A stretch of DNA of 64,000 nt from Pseudomonas frederiksbergensis (GCF_003732665.1 NZ_MOBP01000012.1:244308-308307); one strand, 5' to 3'; shown: positions 19,301 through 29,241, counted from the stretch's first letter. Notes: generated by a model not told the origin, from the sequence alone. Numbers and translations are program-made.

Positions 19301-22300
19301 CAAGCGTCGATCATTACCCGTGGCTACGAAGCGGCCATCGGCGACACCGAAATCACTTTGGCCCGGCTCTGGTCGCAAGTGCTTAACGTGGAGCAGGTCG
19401 GTCGTCACGATCACTTCTTCGAACTGGGCGGGCATTCGCTGTTGGCGGTCAACCTGATCGAGCAGATGCGCCAGGTTGGCCTCAGCGCTGACGTGCGCGT
19501 GCTGTTTGGCCAACCCACCCTGGCGGCTTTGGCGGCCGCAGTGGGCGGTGGCAATGAAATCGTAGTGCCGGCCAATGGCATCACCGCGGACTGTTTACGT
19601 ATCACCCCGGCGATGCTGCCGCTGGCCAGCCTGGATCAGGACGCCATCGACCGCATCGTCGCCACGGTCCCGGGCGGCACCGCCAATGTGCAGGACATCT
19701 ACCCGCTGGCGCCGTTGCAGGAAGGCATTCTCTATCACCATATTTCTGCCGGGCAGGGCGATCCTTACGTCCTGCAATCGCTGTTCGCCTTCGACAGCGA
19801 ACCGCGTCTTCAGGCGTTCGCCCAAGCCTTGCAGGGCGTGATCAACCGCCACGATATCTTGCGCACCGCCGTACTCTGGGAAGGCCTGGAACAACCGGTG
19901 CAAGTGGTCTGGCGCCAGGCCCGGCTCGATGTCGAGCATGTGGCGTGGAACCCGGATGACGGCGATGTCGTCACCCAGCTCCACGGGCGTTTCGACTCCC
20001 GCCATCACCGCCTCGACATCCGCCAGGCGCCGCTGCTGTGCCTGCGGGTGGCCGAGGACCCGGCCAACCAGCGCTGGGTGGCGATGCTGTTGTTCCACCA
20101 CATCGCCCTCGATCACACTGCGCTGGAAGTGGTGCAGCATGAAATGCAGGCGCATTTGCTGGGGCAGCAAGGCGGATTGGCCGAGGCCATGCCGTACCGC
20201 AACTACGTGGCCCAGGCGCGTTTGGGGGTCAGCCAGGCACAACACGAAGCGTTTTTCCGCGACATGCTCGGCGATATCGACGAGCCGACCCTGCCATTCG
20301 GTTTGCAGCACGTGCAGGGCGACGGCAGCGGCATCGAGGAAGCCAAGCTTGCAGTCAACCCCGAGCTGAGCCGACGCCTGCGGGCTCAAGCGCGGCAGAT
20401 CGGCGTCAGTGCGGCCAGTCTTCATCACTTGGCCTGGGGCCAGGTCATCGGGCGTTTGTCCGGGCGTGAAGACGTGGTGTTCGGCACCGTGCTGATGGGG
20501 CGGATGCAGGGCGGCGACGGTGCGGACCGGGCGCTGGGCATGTTCATCAACACCTTGCCGCTGCGGGTCAGCCTGGACGAGCAGGGCGTACGCGCCGGGG
20601 TCAAGGCGACGCACTCGCGGCTGACCGCGTTGCTTGGTCACGAGCACGCGTCCCTGGCATTGGCGCAACGTTGCAGCCGCGTGGCGGCACCGGCGCCGCT
20701 GTTCAGTGCGTTGCTCAATTACCGCCACAGCGCGGTTGCCGCGGTGTCCGCCGAAGCGACAACGGCGTGGCAGGGCATGCAGAACCTGGGCGCCGAAGAA
20801 CGGACCAATTATCCGTTGACCCTGTCGGTGGATGATTTGGGCGAAGGTTTCCTGTTGAGCGCGCTGGTGCAGAAAGGCATCGGCGCCGGGCGTATCTGCG
20901 CCTACATGCACACGGCCATCGAGCACTTGGTGCAGGCACTGGAGCAAGCGCCGCAAACGCCACTTCGTCATCTGGAGATTTTGCCGCCGGCCGAGCGCAA
21001 TCAACTGCTGGTGGATTTCAACGCCACCACCCGCGCCTATCCCCAGGACCAGACCGTGCTGGCGTTGTTCGAAGCGCAAGTAGCCCACACACCGGACGCG
21101 GTTGCGGCGGTGCATGGCGATGAAGTGTTGAGCTACGCCGCACTGAATCGACGGGCGAACCAACTGGCGCATTACCTGATCGGTGTGGGTGTGCAACCGG
21201 ATGATCGCGTGGCGATCCTGCTGCCGCGCTCCCTCGATTTGCTGGCCAGCCAACTCGCGGCGCTCAAATGTGCGGCGGCCTATGTGCCGCTGGATCGTAA
21301 TGCGTCCCTGGAACGCCAGCGCTTTATGCTGGAAGACAGCCAGGCCTCGGTGTTGTTGACGTTCAGCCAACAAGACGCGCCCGAAGGTGCACGCCGCATC
21401 GACCTGGATACGCTGGGTCTGGCCAACCAGGCCAGCCACGATCCGGCGTTGGCGCAATCCGCCGAAACCATCGCCTACATCATGTACACCTCCGGTTCCA
21501 CCGGTCAGCCCAAGGGCGTGCTGGTGCCGCACCGGGCGATCAACCGTTTGGTGATCAACAACGGTTACGCCGATTTCAATGATCAGGATCGCATTGCCTT
21601 CGCCTCGAACCCCGCGTTCGACGCCAGCACCATGGACGTGTGGGGCGCGTTACTCAACGGTGGCCGAGTGATTGTGATCGACCATGAAACCCTGCTGGAG
21701 CCGTCATGCTTCGCCCAGGTGTTGACCGATTCCGGCGCGACGGTGCTGTTCGTCACCACGGCGATTTTCAACCAATACGTGCAACTGATCCCGCACGCCA
21801 TCGGTGGCCTGCGCATCCTGCTGTGCGGTGGCGAACGGGCCGACGCGGCGTCCTTCCGCCGCTTGTTGAGCCTGGCGCCGAAGTTGCGTCTGGTGCACTG
21901 CTACGGCCCGACCGAAACCACCACCTACGCCACCACCTATGAAGTGAAAACCGTGGCGCCGGACGCCGAAAGCGTGCCGATTGGCGGGCCGATTTCCAAC
22001 ACGCAACTCTACCTGCTCGACGCCCGCCAGCAGCTCGCGCCGTTGGGCGTAGTCGGTGAAATCTACATCGGTGGTCGGGGTGTGGCGAAGGGTTACCTCA
22101 ACCGTCTGGAACTGACCGCCCAGGCGTTTATCGCCGACCCGTTCAGCAATGAACCCGGCGCCTTGCTGTACCGCACCGGCGATCTGGGTCGCTGGTTGCC
22201 CGAGGGCCATCTGGAATGCCTGGGGCGTAATGATGATCAGGTGAAAATCCGTGGGTTCCGCATCGAACTCGGCGAGATCGAGGCCAAACTGGTCACCTGC

Positions 22301-25300
22301 GAAGGCGTGAAGGACACCGTGGTGTTGGTCCGGGCCGATGAGTCCGGTGAAAAACGCCTCGTGGCCTACGTGGTGGCCAAGCCGGATGCCACGCTGACGG
22401 TTGCTTCGTTGCGCGAGCAATTGTCCGCTGCCCTGGCCGAATACATGGTGCCGGGCGCGTTCGTGGTCCTGCCGGTGTTCCCCCTGACCCTCAACGGCAA
22501 GATCGATCGCAAGGCGCTGCCCGCGCCACAAGCCGACGCCTATGCCAGTCAGGCTTACGAGGCGCCGCAGGGTGAAATCGAACAAACCCTCGCGGGTTTG
22601 TGGGCGGATCTGTTGAAAGTGGAACAGGTCGGTCGTCGCGATAACTTCTTTGAACTGGGCGGTCATTCGCTGCTGGCCATGCGTTTGATCGAACGCATGC
22701 GTCAGGTCAATCTGGCCGTGGATGTGCGGGTGCTGTTCAGCCAACCGACCTTGCTGGCCCTGGCCGCCGCCGTGGGCGGGCACTCGGAAGTGGTCGTGCC
22801 GGCCAACGCCATCGTCGAAGGCTGCGAACGCATCACCCCGGCCATGCTGCCGCTGGCCGCGTTGAGCCAATCCGCCATTGACCGCATCGTTGCCACCGTG
22901 CCGGGAGGTGTCGCCAATGTGCAGGACATCTACCCGCTGGCGCCGTTGCAGGAAGGCATTTTGTATCACCACCTGACGGCGGAAAAAGGCGATCCCTACG
23001 TGCTGCAAACCCAGTTCGGGTTTGAAAGCCGCGAGCGGTTCGACGACTTCGCCCAAGCGCTGCAACAGGTGATCAACCGCCATGACATCCTCCGCACCTC
23101 GATGGTCTGGGACGGTTTGGTTGAGCCGATGCAGGTGGTTTGGCGCCAGGCCCAACTTATCTGCGAACAGTTTGAGCCGGACCTCGGCGATGTCGCCGCG
23201 CAGTTGCACGAACGCTTCGATGCCCGGCACTACCGCCTCGATGTGCGTCAGGCGCCGATGCTGCGCCTGGTGTTTGCCGAGGACGCGGCCAACCAGCGCT
23301 GGGTCGCGACGCTGCTGTTCCACCATATGGCGCTGGACCATACGGCGCTGGAGACCCTGGAACAGGAGATGCAGGCGCATTTGCTCGGTGTGGCCGATCA
23401 GTTGGGGGACGCGGTGCCGTACCGCAACTACGTGGCCCAGGCGCGTCTGGGGGTCAGCCAGGGCGAACACGAAGCCTTTTTCCGCGAGATGCTTGGCGAT
23501 ATTGACGAACCGACGTTGCCGTTTGGCTTGTTGAATGTGCAGGGTGATGGCTCCGGGGTCGAGGAAGTGAAAGTGGCGGTGGCGGCGGGGTTGAGCCAAC
23601 GCCTGCGCAGTCAGGCGCGACAGTTGGGCGTCAGCGCCGCCAGCGTGATGCATCTGGCCTGGGCTCAGGTGTTGGGGCAGGCCAGCGGTCGCGATGACGT
23701 GGTGTTCGGCACCGTACTGCTGGGGCGGATGCAGGGGGGCGAGGGAGCCGACCGTGCGCTCGGCATGTTCATCAACACCTTGCCGTTGCGAGTCAGCCTC
23801 GGCGGCCAGGGCGCGGGGGCGGCGGTGAAAGCCACCCATTTGCGCCTGACCGGGCTGCTGGGCCACGAACATGCGTCGTTGGCGCTGGCACAGCGTTGCA
23901 GTGGCGTGGCGGCGCCAACGCCGTTGTTCAGCGCGATGCTCAACTATCGTCATTGCGCCGTCGAAGTCACGGCGCAAATGGTTTCCGCGTGGCAGGGCAT
24001 GGAGGCCCTGGGCGGGGAAGAGCGGACCAACTATCCGCTGTCCCTGGCCGTGGATGACGAGGGCGAAGGCTTTAGTCTGGTGGTGCAAGCGGTGCTCGGG
24101 ATCGACGCGCAACGGGTCGCCGGGTACATGCAATTGGCCCTTGAAAGCCTGGTGGCGGCGCTGGAAAACGCGCCACAAACGCCGCTGTACGACCTCGACA
24201 GTCTGCCGGTGGATGAACGCCGGCAATTGCTCGACACCTGGAACGCCACTGCGGCGGCTTACCCGCAAGACCAGACGCTGCCGCAGTTGTTCCAGGCCCG
24301 GGTCGAGGCGTCCCCGGATGCAGTTGCCATAGTGTTTGGCGATCAATCGTTGAGCTACGCCGAACTGAACAGCCGCGCCAATCAGGTCGCCCATCATCTG
24401 CTGGCCCTTGGCGTCCGGCCGGATGATCGCGTGGCCCTGTGCGTCGAACGTGGCCTGGGCATGTTGGTTGGCCTGCTGGGCATCTTGAAGTCGGGCGCGG
24501 CGTATGTGCCGCTGGACCCGGCGTATCCCCTCGATCGCCTGACCTACATGCTCGAAGACAGCGCCCCCGTGGCGTTGCTGGTCCACGCCGCCACCCATGA
24601 CCTGCTGGCCGAAGCGTCGATGCCGGTATTCGACCTCGACAGCGAAGCCTGGCAGGAGCTGTCCACCGCCAATCCTCCGGTGTCGAGTGCCCAAGCGACG
24701 GACCTGGCCTATGTGATCTACACCTCGGGCTCGACCGGCAAGCCGAAAGGCGTGATGGTCGAGCATCGCAGCGTGGTCAATCTGTTGTGCGCCATGCGGG
24801 ACACCGTCGGCGTTGATAGCGCTGATCGTGTATTGGCGCTGACGACCCTGGGCTTCGATATTGCCGGTCTGGAGCTGTTCCTGCCGCTGGTTTGCGGGGC
24901 ACGAATTGTCCTGGTTTCCCGGGATCAGGCCCGCGATGGCCGGTTGTTGGCCGAGGTGATTGCCAGCAGCGGCGCAACCATCGCCCAGGCAACCCCGGCG
25001 ACTTGGCGCATGTTGCTGGAATCGGGTTGGCAGGGGGATGCTTCGCTGACCGTACTGTGTGGCGGTGAAGCATTGCCGGCGGACCTCGCGGTGCGCGTGG
25101 CGGGGCAGGTCAAGCGCCTGTTCAACGTGTACGGGCCGACCGAAACCACTATCTGGTCCTCAGCCCTACAGGTTCAGGACACGTGCGGCGGCCAGGTCAG
25201 CATCGGCCGGCCGATCGCCAATACGCAGATTTATCTGCTCGACACCCACGGCAAACCCGTGCCGATCGGTGTGTCGGGCGAGCTCTATATCGGCGGTGCC

Positions 25301-28300
25301 GGCGTGGCGCGTGGCTACATGAATCGTGCGGATTTGACGCAGGAGCGATTCCTCGACAATCCATTCAGCCATGGCCGGATGTACCGAACAGGCGACATCG
25401 CCCGCTATCTGCCCGACGGCACGCTTGAATACCTGGGGCGCAATGACGGTCAGGTGAAAATCCGTGGTTTGCGCATTGAACTGGGTGAAATCGAAGTCGT
25501 ATTGGCTGCCTGCCAAGGGGTGACGGAGGCGGTGGTAATCGTTCGCGAAGACCGTCCCGGCGAGCAACGCCTGGTGGCCTACTACAAAGCGCAAACGGCG
25601 CCATCGGTGGACGTGCTGCGAGCCTTGATGCTCGCGCAACTGCCCGAATACATGGTGCCGGTGGCCTACGTGCTGCTCGATGACATGCCGCAGACCCCCA
25701 ATGGCAAACTCGATCGCAAGGCGCTGCCAGCGCCGGATGCCGGGGCGCTTAATGCCTATGGCTACGAAGCGCCGCAGCAAGCGGTTGAGTCGGAGCTGGC
25801 GCAAATCTGGCAAGACTTGTTGGGCCTGGATCGAGTCGGTCGGCATGACCGGTTCTTTGAGCTGGGCGGTCATTCACTGTTGGCGATGCGGTTGATTTCC
25901 CAGGTGCGTTTGCGTCTGGGTGTGGAACTGGCGTTGAGCGAGTTGTTCAGCCATTCGCAGTTGAGCGAACTGGCGCAAGCCGTGTCATCAGCGGGACGCA
26001 GCAACTTGCCAGAGATTGTGGCGGTGAGCCGTGATGAACCGTTGCCGCTGTCGTTCGCGCAACAACGGCTGCTGTTTCTGACGCGCATCGAAGGCGCCAG
26101 TGCGGCCTATCACCTGCCGGCGGGCCTGCGCTTGAGCGGCGATCTGGATCGCCACGCATTGCAACGTGCATTGGACCGGATCGTCGCCCGGCATGAGGCG
26201 TTGCGGACTAGCTTCACGTCGTCGGCCACTCAGTTGATCGCCGCCAGTGACACAGGTTTTGCCATGCGGCTTGTCGACCTGTGCGGCCATGCCGAGGCGC
26301 AAAGTGAGCTGCAAACACTGGCTGCGCAGGAAGCCACGCAAGCCTTCGATCTTGAGCACGGGCCGCTGATTCGCGGTCAGTTGATCCGCCTGGGCGAGCG
26401 CGAACACGTGCTGCTGGTGACGATGCATCACATCGTTTCGGACGGCTGGTCCATCGGCGTGCTGACCCGGGAACTGGTCGCGCTCTATGAAGCGTTCCGC
26501 AACGGGAAGGACGATCCTTTGCCGCCACTGCCGGTGCAATACGCGGACTATGCCGTGTGGCAACGCCGCTGGTTGAGCGGTGAAGTGATGACCACCCAGG
26601 GCGATTATTGGAAGGCCGCGCTGGCGGATGCCCCGGCAGTGTTGATGCTGCCCCATGATCGGCCACGACCGGCGCAACAGAACCATGCAGGCGCCGCAAT
26701 ACCGGTGGTGTTCGATGCGGACCTGACGGCGGACCTCAAGGCGTTGAGCCAACGCCACGGCACCACGTTGTATATGACGGTGCTGACCGGTTGGGCCGCT
26801 GTGCTCGGGCGGTTGTCGGGGCAAGAGACCGTGGTGATCGGCACGCCGGTGGCCAATCGTCTGCGCTCGGAAGTCGAGGGGCTGATCGGTTTCTTCGTCA
26901 ACACCCTGGCCTTGCCGGTGGATGTCTCGGGCGAGCCGAGCATTGAAGCGCTGCTGCAACGGGTCAAGGCCCAGACCTTGAGTGCCCAGGCCCATCAGGA
27001 CCTGCCGTTCGAACAGGTGGTGGAACTGGTCAAACCGGTGCGCAGCCTGTCCCACAGTGCGGTGTTCCAGGCCATGTTGTCGTGGCAGAACACCGAAAGC
27101 GTGGAGCTTGCTTTAGGCGATTTGAAGCTGGAAGGGCTGGGGGCTGCGGGGCGGACGGCGAAGTTCGATGTGTCCCTGGACCTGGGGGAAATCGATGGAC
27201 GAATTCAGGGGGCGCTGGAATATGCAACGGCGCTGTTTGATTCGACGACGATGCAGCGTTACCTCGGTTACCTGGAGCGGATGCTGCGGGCGATGGTGGC
27301 GGATGTTCGTGCAGCGGTGAGTTGTGTGCCGTTGCAGGACGCTCTGGAGCAGCGGATGTTGGCCGGGTTTAATGCGACTGAGGCTGAGTATCCGCTGGAT
27401 GGGACTGTTCATGGGTTGTTTGAGGCTCAGGTGGAGCGCACGCCGGATGCAGTGGCGGTTATCTATGGCGAACAACGCCTGAGTTATCGCGAGTTGAATG
27501 AACGGGCGAACCGGTTGGCGCATTACCTGCGCGGGCGGGGTGTTCGGGCGGATTCGCGGGTGGCGATTTGTGTTGAACGAAACGCCGATATGGTCGTTGG
27601 GTTGCTGGCGATTTTGAAGGCTGGCGGGGGGTATGTGCCGCTCGATCCTGCATATCCGCTGGATCGGATTGCCTACATGCTGGATGACAGCGCGCCGGCG
27701 GTGGTGTTGGCGCAGGCCGCGACATTGGGGTTGTTGGCCGACGCTGCGATGCCGGTCATCAATCTGGATAGCAGCATTTGGCAGGACGAATCCGTCTCCA
27801 ATCCATCGATTGAAGGCCTGACCTCGGCGCATCTGGCCTACGTGATCTACACCTCCGGTTCCACCGGGTTGCCGAAAGGCGTGATGATCGAACACCGCAA
27901 CACGGTGAACTTCCTGACCTGGGCTAACCGTTCGTTCGATAACGCCACGTTGGCGAAAACCCTGTTCTCTACGTCGTTGAACTTCGACTTGGCAGTCTAC
28001 GAATGCTTCGCGCCGCTGACCTCCGGCGGCAGCATTACGGTCGTTAAGAATGTGCTGGAACCGCAAGACGACATCACCCTGATCAACACCGTACCGTCAG
28101 CGCTCAAAGCGTTGCTGGAATCCGGCGGCCTCAGCAAAACCGTGCACACGGTCAACGTGGCCGGTGAGGCGCTGAAGCGCAGCCTCGTAGAAAACCTGTT
28201 CGAACAAAGCAGTGTTCAGCGTTTGTGTAACCTCTACGGCCCATCCGAAACCACCACCTACTCAAGCTGGGTGTCGATGGATAGAGAAGACGGTTTCGCC

Positions 28301-29158
28301 GCCCACATCGGCAAACCCGTCGCCAACACCCAGTTCTATTTGCTCGACGAACATCAGCAACCGGTGCCTCTGGGCGTGCCGGGTGAAATCTACATCGGCG
28401 GCGCAGGCGTGGCGCGTGGCTACCTGAACCGCGACGACCTCACCGCCGAACGCTTCCTCAGCGATCCCTTCAACACAACCGGCCGCATGTACCGCACCGG
28501 CGACCTGGGCCGCTACCTCAACGACGGCAACATCGAATACCTGGGCCGCAACGACGATCAAGTGAAAATCCGCGGTTTCCGCATCGAACTCGGCGAGATT
28601 GAAGCCAAACTCGCCCAACACGAAGACATCCAGGAAACCGTCATCCTCGCTCGTGAAGATGTGCCCGGCGAAAAACGTCTGGTCGCTTACTACACCTCGG
28701 CAGAAACGCCAACCACAGGCGCTTTGCGCTCACACCTGCAAGCACTCCTGCCGGAATACATGGTGCCCGCCGCCTACGTGCGCCTGGAAAAATTGCCGCT
28801 GACCCCCAACGGCAAACTCGACCGCAAGGCCCTGCCAGTGCCTGACAGCAGCGCCTATTCCACCCGTCACTATGAAGCTCCGGTGGGCGATATCGAGACG
28901 AAACTGGCGGTGCTGTGGGCCGAGTTGTTGAAGGTCGAACGGGTGGGGCGTCATGACCACTTCTTCGAACTGGGCGGGCACTCGCTGATGGCGGTCAGCC
29001 TGATCGAACGCATGCGCAAGGACGACATGGAGGCCGATGTCCGCGTGCTGTTTGGTCAACCGACATTGGCCTTGGTGGCCGCCGCTGTAGGCCGGGTGCA
29101 ACGGGTCGAAGTGCCCCTGACGAAAATCCCCGCGCTGACGCGCAAACGCCGCATCTGA
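16148..29158 (+). CDS. Lipopeptide NRPS 2 (four modules, Val-Ile-Gly-Ala)
   Basis: A complete 4,336-residue cytoplasmic peptide synthetase that takes the chain from NRPS 1 and extends it by four residues. Residues 1-55 form a small TubC-like N-terminal docking domain, followed by [dual C/E-A-T]x3 and then an ordinary LCL C-A-T. The A domains read as Val, Ile-like, Gly and Ala. The switch to an LCL condensation domain after the Gly module fits a non-epimerised (achiral) donor. The GTG start is chosen because it overlaps the NRPS 1 stop and has a GGAG 7 nt upstream. There is no thioesterase; the protein ends in a strongly basic tail (KIPALTRKRRI) that probably meets the acidic docking domain of NRPS 3. 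A hairpin follows the stop by 14 nt. Assignment as part of a corpeptin-like line is from module order and codes. Confidence 0.97.
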   Translation: MTVIELLATLKEKDVQLSVKGDQLVVRGRKQSLGEPAVLALLREHKATLIELIKAGQYDASKAGDIDIPANAIPAASTRITPPMLPLVSLDQAAIDQIIATVPGGAANVQDIYPLAPLQEGILYHHLTATQGDPYVLQAQFTLTTRERLADFADALQSVIDRHDILRTAIVREGLEEPVQVVWRHARLGLKDISAELVDGDVMTQLQARFDPRHHRLDVSQAPLLLLVFAEDTLNQRWVAMLLFHHMVLDHAALAVVQHEMQAYLLGQGGQLQAAVPYRNYVARTRQVSQRKADEAFFSQMLGDVDEPTLPFGQQDVLGDGSAVEESHRQLPPELSRRLRAQARQMGVSAASVIHLAWAQVLGCVSGRDDVVFGTVMLGRMQASENMSRALGMFINTLPLRVGVGAQSVRDGVKATHGRLSTLLSHEYASLALAQRCSGVAAPTPLFSALLNYRHSTSATQAMSAEASQAWSGIETLSAGERTNYPLIISVDDFSDDFALSVQASVMIGAQRVCDYMQTAVEGLVTALESAPESPLNSLAILPAAEREQVLQTFNSTDRAYPREQTVHALFEAQVAARPHAPAAVEAGQTLSYGELNAKAEHLAAHLLGLGVKPGEAVAILLPRSLDLLVSQLAILKCAAVYVPLDVNAPIERQQFMLQDSGAVLALTRRDEVLAEGVRRVDLDLMDFANQPVRSEQRSPSSETPAYIMYTSGSTGTPKGVLVPHRAISRLVINNGYADFTPADRVAYASNPAFDASTLEVWAPLLNGGCVVVVEQDVLLSQARLREWLLAQSVSVLWMTAGLFHQYADGLMAVFGQLRYLIVGGDVLDPAVIGRVLKEGAPQHLLNGYGPTEATTFSTTFEITSVGAGSIPIGRPIGNTRVYVLDAQLRAVPLGVAGELFIGGAGVANGYLNRPELTAEKFIVDPFNGQSMYRTGDLGRHLPDGTIEYLGRNDDQVKIRGYRIELGEIEARLSQHANVKDAVVLVREDVPGEKRLVAYFTADDAVDLENLRAHLQARLPDYMVPAAYVRLDSLPLTANGKLDRKSLPAPDQASIITRGYEAAIGDTEITLARLWSQVLNVEQVGRHDHFFELGGHSLLAVNLIEQMRQVGLSADVRVLFGQPTLAALAAAVGGGNEIVVPANGITADCLRITPAMLPLASLDQDAIDRIVATVPGGTANVQDIYPLAPLQEGILYHHISAGQGDPYVLQSLFAFDSEPRLQAFAQALQGVINRHDILRTAVLWEGLEQPVQVVWRQARLDVEHVAWNPDDGDVVTQLHGRFDSRHHRLDIRQAPLLCLRVAEDPANQRWVAMLLFHHIALDHTALEVVQHEMQAHLLGQQGGLAEAMPYRNYVAQARLGVSQAQHEAFFRDMLGDIDEPTLPFGLQHVQGDGSGIEEAKLAVNPELSRRLRAQARQIGVSAASLHHLAWGQVIGRLSGREDVVFGTVLMGRMQGGDGADRALGMFINTLPLRVSLDEQGVRAGVKATHSRLTALLGHEHASLALAQRCSRVAAPAPLFSALLNYRHSAVAAVSAEATTAWQGMQNLGAEERTNYPLTLSVDDLGEGFLLSALVQKGIGAGRICAYMHTAIEHLVQALEQAPQTPLRHLEILPPAERNQLLVDFNATTRAYPQDQTVLALFEAQVAHTPDAVAAVHGDEVLSYAALNRRANQLAHYLIGVGVQPDDRVAILLPRSLDLLASQLAALKCAAAYVPLDRNASLERQRFMLEDSQASVLLTFSQQDAPEGARRIDLDTLGLANQASHDPALAQSAETIAYIMYTSGSTGQPKGVLVPHRAINRLVINNGYADFNDQDRIAFASNPAFDASTMDVWGALLNGGRVIVIDHETLLEPSCFAQVLTDSGATVLFVTTAIFNQYVQLIPHAIGGLRILLCGGERADAASFRRLLSLAPKLRLVHCYGPTETTTYATTYEVKTVAPDAESVPIGGPISNTQLYLLDARQQLAPLGVVGEIYIGGRGVAKGYLNRLELTAQAFIADPFSNEPGALLYRTGDLGRWLPEGHLECLGRNDDQVKIRGFRIELGEIEAKLVTCEGVKDTVVLVRADESGEKRLVAYVVAKPDATLTVASLREQLSAALAEYMVPGAFVVLPVFPLTLNGKIDRKALPAPQADAYASQAYEAPQGEIEQTLAGLWADLLKVEQVGRRDNFFELGGHSLLAMRLIERMRQVNLAVDVRVLFSQPTLLALAAAVGGHSEVVVPANAIVEGCERITPAMLPLAALSQSAIDRIVATVPGGVANVQDIYPLAPLQEGILYHHLTAEKGDPYVLQTQFGFESRERFDDFAQALQQVINRHDILRTSMVWDGLVEPMQVVWRQAQLICEQFEPDLGDVAAQLHERFDARHYRLDVRQAPMLRLVFAEDAANQRWVATLLFHHMALDHTALETLEQEMQAHLLGVADQLGDAVPYRNYVAQARLGVSQGEHEAFFREMLGDIDEPTLPFGLLNVQGDGSGVEEVKVAVAAGLSQRLRSQARQLGVSAASVMHLAWAQVLGQASGRDDVVFGTVLLGRMQGGEGADRALGMFINTLPLRVSLGGQGAGAAVKATHLRLTGLLGHEHASLALAQRCSGVAAPTPLFSAMLNYRHCAVEVTAQMVSAWQGMEALGGEERTNYPLSLAVDDEGEGFSLVVQAVLGIDAQRVAGYMQLALESLVAALENAPQTPLYDLDSLPVDERRQLLDTWNATAAAYPQDQTLPQLFQARVEASPDAVAIVFGDQSLSYAELNSRANQVAHHLLALGVRPDDRVALCVERGLGMLVGLLGILKSGAAYVPLDPAYPLDRLTYMLEDSAPVALLVHAATHDLLAEASMPVFDLDSEAWQELSTANPPVSSAQATDLAYVIYTSGSTGKPKGVMVEHRSVVNLLCAMRDTVGVDSADRVLALTTLGFDIAGLELFLPLVCGARIVLVSRDQARDGRLLAEVIASSGATIAQATPATWRMLLESGWQGDASLTVLCGGEALPADLAVRVAGQVKRLFNVYGPTETTIWSSALQVQDTCGGQVSIGRPIANTQIYLLDTHGKPVPIGVSGELYIGGAGVARGYMNRADLTQERFLDNPFSHGRMYRTGDIARYLPDGTLEYLGRNDGQVKIRGLRIELGEIEVVLAACQGVTEAVVIVREDRPGEQRLVAYYKAQTAPSVDVLRALMLAQLPEYMVPVAYVLLDDMPQTPNGKLDRKALPAPDAGALNAYGYEAPQQAVESELAQIWQDLLGLDRVGRHDRFFELGGHSLLAMRLISQVRLRLGVELALSELFSHSQLSELAQAVSSAGRSNLPEIVAVSRDEPLPLSFAQQRLLFLTRIEGASAAYHLPAGLRLSGDLDRHALQRALDRIVARHEALRTSFTSSATQLIAASDTGFAMRLVDLCGHAEAQSELQTLAAQEATQAFDLEHGPLIRGQLIRLGEREHVLLVTMHHIVSDGWSIGVLTRELVALYEAFRNGKDDPLPPLPVQYADYAVWQRRWLSGEVMTTQGDYWKAALADAPAVLMLPHDRPRPAQQNHAGAAIPVVFDADLTADLKALSQRHGTTLYMTVLTGWAAVLGRLSGQETVVIGTPVANRLRSEVEGLIGFFVNTLALPVDVSGEPSIEALLQRVKAQTLSAQAHQDLPFEQVVELVKPVRSLSHSAVFQAMLSWQNTESVELALGDLKLEGLGAAGRTAKFDVSLDLGEIDGRIQGALEYATALFDSTTMQRYLGYLERMLRAMVADVRAAVSCVPLQDALEQRMLAGFNATEAEYPLDGTVHGLFEAQVERTPDAVAVIYGEQRLSYRELNERANRLAHYLRGRGVRADSRVAICVERNADMVVGLLAILKAGGGYVPLDPAYPLDRIAYMLDDSAPAVVLAQAATLGLLADAAMPVINLDSSIWQDESVSNPSIEGLTSAHLAYVIYTSGSTGLPKGVMIEHRNTVNFLTWANRSFDNATLAKTLFSTSLNFDLAVYECFAPLTSGGSITVVKNVLEPQDDITLINTVPSALKALLESGGLSKTVHTVNVAGEALKRSLVENLFEQSSVQRLCNLYGPSETTTYSSWVSMDREDGFAAHIGKPVANTQFYLLDEHQQPVPLGVPGEIYIGGAGVARGYLNRDDLTAERFLSDPFNTTGRMYRTGDLGRYLNDGNIEYLGRNDDQVKIRGFRIELGEIEAKLAQHEDIQETVILAREDVPGEKRLVAYYTSAETPTTGALRSHLQALLPEYMVPAAYVRLEKLPLTPNGKLDRKALPVPDSSAYSTRHYEAPVGDIETKLAVLWAELLKVERVGRHDHFFELGGHSLMAVSLIERMRKDDMEADVRVLFGQPTLALVAAAVGRVQRVEVPLTKIPALTRKRRI
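16385..19550 (+). other. NRPS module 6: dual C/E-A(Val)-T
   Basis: C domain with HHLTATQGD and HHMVLDH. The A domain (about 17830-19310) has FDASTLE, LWMTAGLF, LIVGGDV and NGYGPTEATTF, giving the Val code D-A-L-W-I-G-G-T-F. Predicted D-Val, because module 7 starts with a dual C/E domain. Confidence 0.92.
19601..22788 (+). other. NRPS module 7: dual C/E-A(Ile-like)-T
   Basis: C domain with HHISAGQGD and HHIALDH. The A domain (about 21040-22550) has FDASTMD, LFVTTAIF, LLCGGER and HCYGPTETTTY, giving D-A-M-F-L-G-C-T-Y. This matches a bulky branched aliphatic pocket; Ile is favoured because the same code (last position F) occurs in the terminal module, where corpeptin has Ile. The next C domain is dual, so D-allo-Ile is expected. 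Leu or Val cannot be excluded. Confidence 0.72.
22832..25995 (+). other. NRPS module 8: dual C/E-A(Gly)-T
   Basis: C domain with HHLTAEKGD and HHMALDH. The A domain (about 24260-25750) differs clearly from its neighbours: FDIAGLE, AQATPATW, LCGGEAL and NVYGPTETTIW, giving D-I-L-Q-L-G-V-I-W, closest to the DILQLGLIW glycine code. The following C domain is of the LCL type, in keeping with glycine having no stereocentre. Corpeptin, as I recall it, has Dhb here. Confidence 0.75.
26041..29110 (+). other. NRPS module 9: LCL C-A(Ala)-T
   Basis: The C domain begins LPLSFAQQRLLFLTR and has the standard HHIVSDGWS, so it is an ordinary LCL condensation domain. The A domain (about 27400-28860) is nevertheless nearly identical to the Ala A domains that sit behind dual C/E domains in modules 1, 3, 5, 11 and 15. 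Predicted residue Ala, turned to D by the dual C domain at the start of NRPS 3. Confidence 0.87.
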
Positions 29159-29172
29159 TCCCTGCGCACACT

Positions 29173-29201
29173 CAATCCGATGGGGCTGTCCCATCGGATT
29201 G
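29173..29201 (+). terminator. Strong hairpin after NRPS 2 stop (no T-run)
   Basis: A perfect 12-bp inverted repeat (29173-29184 and 29190-29201) with a 5-nt loop starts 14 nt after the NRPS 2 stop codon. It is followed by CCCCC and not by a run of T, so it may stabilise the 3' end of the mRNA or act as an imperfect terminator; a classical intrinsic terminator is not shown. Confidence 0.55.
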
Positions 29202-29241
29202 CCCCCGACCCTGCGAATCCGCCGCGATCCACCACAGGGCT

